DNA from: Methylophilaceae bacterium UBA7525
GTDB taxonomy: Bacteria > Pseudomonadota > Gammaproteobacteria > Burkholderiales > Methylophilaceae
NCBI GenBank assembly: GCA_002479405.1
Contig: DLMX01000001.1
Span: forward strand, 16,848-37,197
DNA: 20,350 nt
Direction: 5' to 3'
The notes under the pieces are model-generated. The model was given only the letters and a program-made list of their open reading frames with translations. It was not told the origin of the DNA and ran no database searches. Positions 14,842 through 20,350 of the stretch are shown here, piece by piece. The first letter of the stretch is position 1, and each line of letters starts with the position of its first letter. Made by a program: the position numbers and the translations under genes.

Positions 14842-16556
14842 GCGTTCAAACCCAGTTGTCGTTTGATCAATTCAACCACTTGATTGAGGGGAACATTGCT
14901 TGCCTCCGCATCGGTCCGTGCCTGGTATTCTACCTCCTGCATCTTCAAACCGCGATCCCCGATGACGACGCGGTGCGGAATGCCAATCAGCTCCAGATCG
15001 GCGAACATGACACCGGGCCGTTCGCCACGGTCGTCAAGCAGTACATCGACGCCAGCCGCCTTGAGCTGTTCATACAGATCGAAGGCTGCGGCTTTCACCG
15101 CCTCGCTACGATCCATGCCGATCGGGGCAATTGCCACCTCGAACGGCGCCATGGCAGCCGGGAAGATGATGCCGCGTTCGTCGTTGCCCTGCTCGATGGC
15201 GGCGCCGACGATGCGCGACACGCCGATACCGTAGCAGCCCATCTCCATGACCTTGGTCTCGCCGTTCTCATCGAGATAGGTGGCTTCCATCGCCGCCGCA
15301 TACTTGGTGCGCAACTGGAAGATGTGGCCGACCTCGATACCGCGGCACAAGGACAATGTGCCTTTGCCGTCGGGCGAAGCGTCACCCGCCACCACGTTAC
15401 GGATATCGGCCACGAGCGCCGGTTCCGACAGATCGCGACCGAAGTTGACACCGGCCAGGTGATATTTGGGCTTGTTGGCGCCGCAAACGAAATCGCTCAT
15501 GACAGCCACACTGCGGTCGGCGATGACGCGCACACCGTCATTGACACCGACCGGCCCGATGAAGCCGGGCGGACAGTTCAGATTGGCGCGTATCTCTTCG
15601 TCCGTCGCGAAACGGAAATCGGCCAGGCCTTCCAGTTTGGCGACCTTGATCTCATTCAGGCTGTGGTCACCGCGCAGCAGCAGCAAATGGAATTGTCCGC
15701 CGGCCATCAACGCAATTGCCTTGACCGTGCGCTGCAAGGGAATGGCGAGCAGTGCGGCGACATCCTCACAGGTAGTCTGTTTCGGTGTTTCCACCTCACG
15801 CATGGTTTCCTGTGCCGGCTGGCGGGTGGCAGTCGGAGCCAGGGCCTCGGCCAGTTCGACGTTGGCGGCGAAATCGGAATGCTCGCAGTAAGCCAGCGCG
15901 TCCTCACCCGAATCGGCCAAGACGTGAAATTCGTGCGAACCTTCGCCGCCGATGGCGCCGGTATCAGCACGCACGGCGCGGAACTCCAGGCCGAGGCGGT
16001 TGAAGACATTGCTGTAGGTCTGGTACATCTGCGCGTAAGTCTGCTCCAGCGACTCGAAGCTGGTATGGAAGGAATAAGCGTCCTTCATGACAAATTCGCG
16101 CGCGCGCATGACGCCGAAACGCGGGCGGATCTCGTCACGGAACTTGGTCTGTATCTGGTAGAAATTCAGCGGCAATTGCTTGTAGGAACGTATCTCCTTG
16201 CGCGCAATGTCGGTGATGACTTCCTCGTGCGTCGGGCCAAAGCAGAAATCGCGCTCGTGTCTGTCCTTGATCTTCAGCATCTGCGGACCGAACACCGCCC
16301 AGCGGCCGGTTTCCTCCCACAGCTCCTTCGGCTGTACGGCCGGCATCAGCAGTTCGAGCGCGCCTGCCCTGTTCATCTCCTCGCGCACGATAGTCTCGAC
16401 CTTGCGCAACACGCGCAGACCCAGCGGCATCCAGCTGTAGAGCCCGGACCCCAGACGCTTGATGAGGCCGGCACGCAGCATGAGTTTATGGCTGACGAGT
16501 TCGGCTTCGTTCGGCGCTTCTTTTTGGGTGGCGATGAAAAATTTGGATGCACGCAT
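14838..16556 (-). CDS. proS: Prolyl-tRNA synthetase
   Basis: The enzyme charges tRNA-Pro with proline. The ATG at 16556 gives 572 residues, the same length as E. coli ProS, beginning MRASKFFIATQKEAPNEAE. The open frame upstream to 16748 is not used. It is the bacterial form with an inserted editing domain (roughly residues 190-390) between motifs 2 and 3. Class II landmarks are FGPTHEE (106-112), motif 2 FRDEIRPRFGVMRAREF (139-155) and motif 3 with GCYGIGVSRIVGAA. It has its own promoter and is followed without gap by the lytic transglycosylase gene. A tRNA-Pro gene is in the same window, about 12 kb away, which is likely coincidence. Confidence 0.97.
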   Translation of the reverse strand: MRASKFFIATQKEAPNEAELVSHKLMLRAGLIKRLGSGLYSWMPLGLRVLRKVETIVREEMNRAGALELLMPAVQPKELWEETGRWAVFGPQMLKIKDRHERDFCFGPTHEEVITDIARKEIRSYKQLPLNFYQIQTKFRDEIRPRFGVMRAREFVMKDAYSFHTSFESLEQTYAQMYQTYSNVFNRLGLEFRAVRADTGAIGGEGSHEFHVLADSGEDALAYCEHSDFAANVELAEALAPTATRQPAQETMREVETPKQTTCEDVAALLAIPLQRTVKAIALMAGGQFHLLLLRGDHSLNEIKVAKLEGLADFRFATDEEIRANLNCPPGFIGPVGVNDGVRVIADRSVAVMSDFVCGANKPKYHLAGVNFGRDLSEPALVADIRNVVAGDASPDGKGTLSLCRGIEVGHIFQLRTKYAAAMEATYLDENGETKVMEMGCYGIGVSRIVGAAIEQGNDERGIIFPAAMAPFEVAIAPIGMDRSEAVKAAAFDLYEQLKAAGVDVLLDDRGERPGVMFADLELIGIPHRVVIGDRGLKMQEVEYQARTDAEASNVPLNQVVELIKRQLGLNA

Positions 16557-16590
16557 GGAAATTCTTTGCTGGTGTTGAGTCAAGGAGCGG

Positions 16591-16619
16591 ATTTTACAGG
16601 GAAAGTCGCCCGAAGTCAG
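16591..16619 (-). promoter_or_regulatory. Probable proS promoter with overlapping palindrome
   Basis: On the minus strand CTGACT (16614-16619) and TAAAAT (16591-16596) are 17 bp apart, giving a leader of about 28 nt before the proS ATG. A perfect 12-bp palindrome, CAGTCCGGACTG (16617-16628), overlaps the -35 box and might be an operator. Confidence 0.5.
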
Positions 16620-16644
16620 TCCGGACTGTTGCAAACCTGCAGGC

Positions 16645-17280
16645 TCAGCGCGCGCCGCTGTCGTCCGGCTTCCAGCCGGTTTTCCAGATCTCGAACGGAA
16701 TGATGACAGCGGGATGACCATTGTCATAAAACCAGGCATCGACCGCATAACGCTGGCCGCTTTCGATCTCCCGGATGACCGCAGTCGTATGCGGCCAGCC
16801 GTTGAAGAAGAAACCGCGTCGAGCGATATCCATGATCTCGTGATGATGCAACAAACCGTGCTGCTGCATGAGCTTCAGATAATTGGTAGTGTTGATCGCC
16901 TCATCGTTGCAGTCCATCTGCCCGGCATGGGCACTGTTGCCGAAGGTACCGCCACGGTCGACATCAGTACCGGTCCTGGCGCCGACCACGCGTTCTAAAC
17001 CGGCCAGCATTTCCGCGATGCAGATACGCTCGGCTTCGGCGTGCATTGGCATCGGTTGGCAGACGTGCTGCAGCTGCCGCCATTCCTCCTGTGCTATGCC
17101 AGTCGTCGTCACCCGCGCGCAACCGCCGCCGTGACAGATGGCAATCCGGGAAAGGTCCGGTGTCTGCTGCAATACCCGGTTCATGACCTCGACATCGGCA
17201 TGGGCAGGCAAGGACGTCATGCAGATGGACACCAATGACAGGCTAAATAAGTATCGGCTGATTCGGCAATTCGTTTTCAT
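16645..17280 (-). CDS. Secreted protein with putative Cys-His-Asp catalytic triad
   Basis: I do not recognise this 211-residue protein by name. A signal peptide covers about residues 1-28 (ending PAHA). The C-terminal half has C124 in GQMDCNDEAIN, H164 in GWPHTTAVI and D181 in YAVDAWF. This order and spacing are those of transglutaminase-like and related cysteine peptidases. ICHGGGC (C49, C54) and C74, C87 may form disulfides. I chose the ATG at 17280; the frame runs on upstream but through the TPM gene, which already overlaps this start by 38 nt. It is the last gene of the LemA-TPM-TPM cluster and ends just before the proS promoter. Peptidase or transglutaminase activity is inference. Confidence 0.75.
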   Translation of the reverse strand: MKTNCRISRYLFSLSLVSICMTSLPAHADVEVMNRVLQQTPDLSRIAICHGGGCARVTTTGIAQEEWRQLQHVCQPMPMHAEAERICIAEMLAGLERVVGARTGTDVDRGGTFGNSAHAGQMDCNDEAINTTNYLKLMQQHGLLHHHEIMDIARRGFFFNGWPHTTAVIREIESGQRYAVDAWFYDNGHPAVIIPFEIWKTGWKPDDSGAR

Positions 17281-17746
17281 TATTCTGATTTGCGGGGAAA
17301 TGCTGCAGCAGCAATTGCGAAATTTGCTCCACCCCATGCAGCAGACCTGCTTCAAACCGGCCCTCGGCAAACTGCTGTTCCATGTCGTGGCAAATCTGCG
17401 TCCAGATTTCTGCCGGCACACGCTGGTTGATGCCGCGGTCGGCGACGATCTCGACATCATGGTCGGCCATCAGCAGATAGATCAACACGCCATTGTTCTG
17501 CTCGGTATCCCATACGCGCATGCCGGAAAACACTTCCAGCGCCCGCGTCCGCGGCGACAGGCCGGTCAGTACGTGATATGGATGCAGGCCAGCTTCGACG
17601 ACGAAGCATATCTGCCCGGAATGCGAGCGTTCACTATGCTCAACCGCCCTTTCGATATTGGACATGGCGCTGGCACTAAAATGACGCCGCACCAGCCACG
17701 GACCACTGAAAAAGTGCAGGAAGAAACGCTTGATGCTACCGCTCAT
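17243..17746 (-). CDS. TPM-domain protein without signal peptide
   Basis: A 167-residue protein with a TPM (TLP18.3/Psb32/MOLO-1) fold, seen in RVWDTEQNNGVLIYLLMADHDVEIVADRGIN (about residues 77-107) and the following VPAEIW and FAEGRFEAGLLHGVEQI. There is no signal peptide and no clear membrane helix, although FFLHFFSG near the N terminus is hydrophobic enough to touch a membrane. TPM proteins with this partner set are known beside lemA, but their biochemical role is unsettled. The ATG at 17746 is 10 bp after the stop of the larger TPM gene; the frame upstream of it is only the glycine-rich coding strand read out of phase. The C-terminal tail is Asn/Gln-rich. Confidence 0.88.
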   Translation of the reverse strand: MSGSIKRFFLHFFSGPWLVRRHFSASAMSNIERAVEHSERSHSGQICFVVEAGLHPYHVLTGLSPRTRALEVFSGMRVWDTEQNNGVLIYLLMADHDVEIVADRGINQRVPAEIWTQICHDMEQQFAEGRFEAGLLHGVEQISQLLLQHFPANQNNENELPNQPILI

Positions 17747-17756
17747 ATCCCGTCCC

Positions 17757-18602
17757 TCACCATCTGCCGGACGCGCCGCCGCCACCGAAACCGCCGCCTC
17801 CGCCGGAGAATCCCCCTCCTCCGCCGAAACCGCCGCCACCCATACCGCCTCGCGCTCCACCCATACCGCCGCCGCCCATACCGCCGCCGCCCATGCCACC
17901 GCTCAACGTCATGACAAAGGCCAGAATTCCGAGTATCAGGGCAAACAACAGGCCGCCTCCCAGCACCCAAACCAGGATGCCGACCAAGCCACCACTGATG
18001 CTGCCACCGAGAAAGCGCCCGAAAATGGCACGCAGAATGCCGCCGACGGCAATCGCACCGAACAGCAGCAAGGGCAGCATATCGCCAATCGAGGATGCCG
18101 GTTCTTGCTTGGCCGGAGGCGGCAATGGTTCACCGCTCACCAGCGCAACCAGCTGTGTCAAGGCAGCATCCAGCCCGCCGTAGAAATCGCCCTGACGGAA
18201 ATACGGCGTCATGATCTCGGCGATGACGCGCTTGGCGATCGCATCCGGAATCACGCCCTCCAGACCATAACCGACTTCGATGCGCATGGTCCGGTCGTCC
18301 ATCGCCAGCAGAATCAGCAAACCGTCATCGACACCCTTGCGGCCCAGTTGCCAGCTTTCCGCCACACGGATGGAATACTGCTCAATGGTTTCCGGCTGCG
18401 TGGTCGGCACGATCAGCACGGCGATCTGGCTGCCTTTCTCCTGCTCCAGTGCGGCAAGCCGCGATTCCAGCGCCGCCTGCTGTTCCGGTTGCAACACGCC
18501 GACCTGATCGGTGACGCGCGCCGTCAGCGGCGGCACCGCAACTTGCGCCGCACTTGCGAGCGGCAAAAACAGGAAACAGACAGCCAGTAGCAGGCGTCGC
18601 AT
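17757..18602 (-). CDS. Secreted, membrane-anchored TPM-domain protein with glycine-rich tail
   Basis: A 281-residue protein of YgcG type. A signal peptide (about 1-19) precedes the TPM domain (about 28-155), which shows TDQVGVL, KGSQIAVLIVPTT, DDGLLILLAMDDRTMRIEVGYGLEG and the final QGDFYGGLDAAL. Two hydrophobic stretches (about 174-192 and 203-232) should cross the membrane. The last 45 residues are almost entirely Gly with a few Met, Phe and Ser, ending ASGRW. Such low-complexity tails are a family feature. It starts 2 bp after the lemA stop, so the two are surely co-transcribed. The tail is encoded partly by a 15-bp tandem repeat and may vary in length between strains. Confidence 0.92.
   Translation of the reverse strand: MRRLLLAVCFLFLPLASAAQVAVPPLTARVTDQVGVLQPEQQAALESRLAALEQEKGSQIAVLIVPTTQPETIEQYSIRVAESWQLGRKGVDDGLLILLAMDDRTMRIEVGYGLEGVIPDAIAKRVIAEIMTPYFRQGDFYGGLDAALTQLVALVSGEPLPPPAKQEPASSIGDMLPLLLFGAIAVGGILRAIFGRFLGGSISGGLVGILVWVLGGGLLFALILGILAFVMTLSGGMGGGGMGGGGMGGARGGMGGGGFGGGGGFSGGGGGFGGGGASGRW
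17860..17889. repeat. 15-bp tandem repeat in the glycine-rich tail
   Basis: CCCATACCGCCGCCG occurs twice in a row (17860-17874, 17875-17889), with a degenerate third copy starting at 17890. On the coding strand each unit encodes Gly-Gly-Gly-Met-Gly in frame. The length is a multiple of three, so slippage would change the tail without breaking the frame. Confidence 0.8.
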
Positions 18603-18604
18603 AT

Positions 18605-19192
18605 TTAGTCGAATTTAACTGCAGGCGGCTGGGAAATGGCCTGCTCGTTTTCCACGGTAAAATTGGGCCTGGTCTTCATGCCGAACACCATGGCTGTCAG
18701 ATTACTGGGGAATGAACGTACCGTGACGTTGTATTCCTGCACGGCCTGAATGTAGCGGTTGCGGGCGACAGTGATGCGGTTCTCGGTGCCTTCCAGTTGC
18801 GCCTGCAGGTCACGGAACAAGCCGTCAGCCTTCAGTTGCGGGTAGTTCTCGGCAACCACCAGCAGTCGCGAGATGGCCGATGTCAGCTCGCCCTGCGCGG
18901 CCTGGAAGCGGGCAAAAGCCTGTTCATCATTGAGCAATTCAGGTGTCGCCTGGATGCCGCCGACACGGGCGCGGGCATTGGTGACGTTCTCCAATACCTC
19001 TTGCTCGTGCGCGGCATAACCCTTGACCACATTGACCAGATTCGGCACCAGATCTGCGCGGCGCTGGTACTGGTTGAGCACTTCGGACCATGCGGCATTG
19101 ATCTGTTCATCGGTTGCCTGCAATTTATTGTAGCCGCAGCCGGACAGACTCAACGCTGCCAGCATCAGTAATGCAGTGAACACTTTACGCAT
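18605..19192 (-). CDS. lemA: LemA-family lipoprotein
   Basis: A 195-residue LemA-family protein. A lipoprotein signal ends at LSGC, so C19 would be lipidated and the protein anchored to a membrane facing the periplasm. The remainder is predominantly helical, with the family hallmarks NAAWSEVLNQYQRRADLVPNL and NLTAMVFGMKTRPNF near the end. LemA proteins are widespread, often paired with TPM proteins, and have no settled biochemical function. The ATG at 19192 is preceded by an excellent GAGGAGG at seven bases. It is the first gene of a four-gene minus-strand cluster. A 14-bp palindrome lies in the leader region. Confidence 0.94.
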   Translation of the reverse strand: MRKVFTALLMLAALSLSGCGYNKLQATDEQINAAWSEVLNQYQRRADLVPNLVNVVKGYAAHEQEVLENVTNARARVGGIQATPELLNDEQAFARFQAAQGELTSAISRLLVVAENYPQLKADGLFRDLQAQLEGTENRITVARNRYIQAVQEYNVTVRSFPSNLTAMVFGMKTRPNFTVENEQAISQPPAVKFD

Positions 19193-19218
19193 GATGAAAC
19201 CTCCTCAATAAAGACAAA

Positions 19219-19232
19219 TCCGGTATACCGGA
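19219..19232. promoter_or_regulatory. Palindrome in the lemA upstream region
   Basis: TCCGGTATACCGGA is a perfect 14-bp palindrome 27 bp upstream of the lemA ATG. Possible -35-like sequence TTGAAA lies farther upstream, with no clear -10. The palindrome could bind a dimeric regulator or form a leader hairpin; neither can be shown from sequence. Confidence 0.45.
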
Positions 19233-19323
19233 AAGATGATGCTGCACTACCTGTGTTTCAAGTCCATGTTTCCAGACCCTATTTTAAAACGCGTGCATGA
19301 AACCCGAGTATCAGGCCCGTGTA

Positions 19324-20142
19324 TCAAGCTTGAGTAGCGGCCTGCAGCTCCTGCATGGTACGGCGTGCATAACAAAGATCTTCCCAAGCCTTGGCCTTGT
19401 CGGTGAGATTACGCAACAGATAGGCCGGATGGTAAGTCACGATGACCGGAACACCGTTGTAGCTGTGCAATCTGCCGCGCAGTTCAGCCACCGTAGCATC
19501 GGTTTGCAGCAGCGTCTGGGCGGCTACCCGGCCCAGCGCAAGAATGAGCTTGGGTTGCATCAGAGCCACCTGCCGCTCAAGAAATGGCTCGCATTGCGTG
19601 ACCTCACCGCGATGAGGGTCACGGTTCTCCGGCGGACGACATTTCATGATGTTGGCGATATAAGTATTGTGACCGCGCTTCAGTTTGATGGCGGCAAGCA
19701 TGTTGTCCAGCAGCTTGCCGGCCTGACCGACGAAAGGCTCTCCCTTGCGATCCTCCTCCACGCCTGGCGCCTCGCCGACGAACAACCATTCTGCATGCGG
19801 GTCACCCACGCCGAACACAGTCTGGCTACGCGTTGCAGAAAGCTCACAGGCGACACAGCCTTGCACGCAGTCCTGCAAGGCCTGCCAATCCAGGTGCCGG
19901 ATTTGCTCCAGCCGGTTTTCAGCAAAGACTGCCGGTTCGGCTTTTACTTCGGCTGGCACTTCAACCGCTTCTGGTACCGGCGCTACAGGAACTTCATCAG
20001 CGTTTTGCGGCATCAGCGGTTCCGGCTGCTGCGTTTGCGCCTTGGCATCAACTGCCTGCGCCTTGGCCGCTGAGGCCTCACGCAGTTTCCAGACCGGCAA
20101 CAGTTCCAGCTCACGCAGCATATCATCACGATTCAAGCTCAT
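19324..20142 (-). CDS. Family 4 uracil-DNA glycosylase (Fe-S)
   Basis: The enzyme removes uracil from DNA, starting base excision repair. The 272-residue protein has an Ala/Pro/Glu-rich, probably disordered N-terminal stretch (about residues 22-72), then the catalytic domain. The iron-sulfur ligands fit C96, C99, C168 (MKCRPPENRDP) and C184, with the CxxC and 16-residue spacings typical of family 4; C92 is extra. Motif A is GEAPG (123-127) and motif B is HPAYLLR (238-244). The DNA polymerase-like label sometimes given to this family is historic. It starts 13 bp after rimI on the same strand, a common betaproteobacterial pairing, and ends 131 bp from lemA, a separate unit. Confidence 0.94.
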   Translation of the reverse strand: MSLNRDDMLRELELLPVWKLREASAAKAQAVDAKAQTQQPEPLMPQNADEVPVAPVPEAVEVPAEVKAEPAVFAENRLEQIRHLDWQALQDCVQGCVACELSATRSQTVFGVGDPHAEWLFVGEAPGVEEDRKGEPFVGQAGKLLDNMLAAIKLKRGHNTYIANIMKCRPPENRDPHRGEVTQCEPFLERQVALMQPKLILALGRVAAQTLLQTDATVAELRGRLHSYNGVPVIVTYHPAYLLRNLTDKAKAWEDLCYARRTMQELQAATQA

Positions 20143-20155
20143 GCTGTCATCCCGA

Positions 20156-20350
20156 TCATAGCGCGGCTCCCATCAGCATGGCATCTTCGCGCCCGTTCTC
20201 GGCTGGATAGTAGCGCGGGCGGATGGCCATTTCATTGAAGCCTTTTTTCTCGTAGAGGCTGATCGCCACCTTATTGGAAACACGCACTTCCAGAAACATG
20301 TTAAGCGCGCCGTGCTCACGCGCCTTGTCCATGATGAATGTCAGCAGCAT
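20156..20350 (-). CDS. rimI: Ribosomal protein S18 alanine N-acetyltransferase, C-terminal part
   Basis: RimI acetylates the N-terminal alanine of ribosomal protein S18. Only the last 64 or so residues are present, because the gene runs off the window end; the true start is outside. The visible part is the end of a GNAT fold: LEVRVSNKVAISLYEKKGF, then the RimI-specific RPRYYPAENGREDAMLMG. No frameshift is seen. It is the upstream neighbour of the uracil-DNA glycosylase gene, 13 bp away. In many betaproteobacteria tsaB precedes rimI, so that gene may lie just outside. Confidence 0.92.
   Translation of the reverse strand: MLLTFIMDKAREHGALNMFLEVRVSNKVAISLYEKKGFNEMAIRPRYYPAENGREDAMLMGAAL

Noticed and set aside
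14805..16703. 632-codon open frame on the plus strand opposite proS
   Set aside because: It lies across proS, whose motifs are unmistakable; the long frame is a by-product of codon bias.
16557..16748. N-terminal extension of ProS
   Set aside because: Adds 64 residues without family support and crosses the likely proS promoter; the ATG at 16556 gives the exact family length.
17747..17899. Extension of the smaller TPM protein upstream of 17746
   Set aside because: Ala/Val/Trp-rich sequence from reading the glycine-rich tail of the neighbouring gene in another frame.
17800..17901. GC-rich short repeats as a CRISPR array
   Set aside because: Units are 15 bp without spacers and encode glycine in frame.
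17893..18183. Plus-strand frames opposite the TPM genes
   Set aside because: Antisense shadows of well-supported minus-strand genes with no coding features of their own.

Overview
The window looks like ordinary chromosome of a betaproteobacterium. Nitrosomonadales, perhaps near Gallionellaceae, is my best guess from protein character; no rRNA or unique marker fixes the genus. The organism is an aerobically respiring bacterium. Base composition is even and moderately GC-rich. I see no insertion sequence, integrase, prophage or CRISPR array.

Region 1 (1-2360): a Kup-type potassium transporter and a small winged-helix-like protein on the plus strand. A bidirectional terminator separates them from a tRNA-Pro(CGG) on the minus strand.

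Region 2 (2369-11131): an aa3/caa3-type cytochrome c oxidase locus, almost all on the minus strand. The structural operon runs DUF2244 protein, coxB with a fused cytochrome c domain, coxA, a 38-residue membrane protein, ctaG (Cox11) and coxC, and ends in a hairpin terminator. A short plus-strand twin-TM gene (DUF2909) separates it from a second minus-strand operon: surf1, an SCO-like thioredoxin-fold gene, ctaA and ctaB. This operon makes heme A and inserts it; CtaG and the SCO-like protein are the copper side. An inverted repeat upstream of the structural operon resembles a RegA/RegR-type redox-regulator site. CoxA lacks the normally invariant K-channel lysine and has histidine in place of a magnesium-site aspartate; this is the most unexpected observation in the window.

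Region 3 (11132-14059): a gene-free stretch, tRNA-Leu(CAA) with terminator-like hairpins, a tightly divergent queA, an unrecognised secreted protein, a bidirectional terminator and a DUF1097 membrane protein.

Region 4 (14239-19232): proS followed, with an overlapping TTG start, by a lytic transglycosylase. Next comes a four-gene minus-strand cluster: LemA lipoprotein, a secreted TPM-domain protein with a glycine-rich tail, a second TPM protein without a signal peptide, and a secreted protein with a plausible Cys-His-Asp triad. All point to the cell envelope, and the four may act together.

Region 5 (19324-20350): a family 4 iron-sulfur uracil-DNA glycosylase preceded by the 3' end of rimI, which is cut by the window edge.
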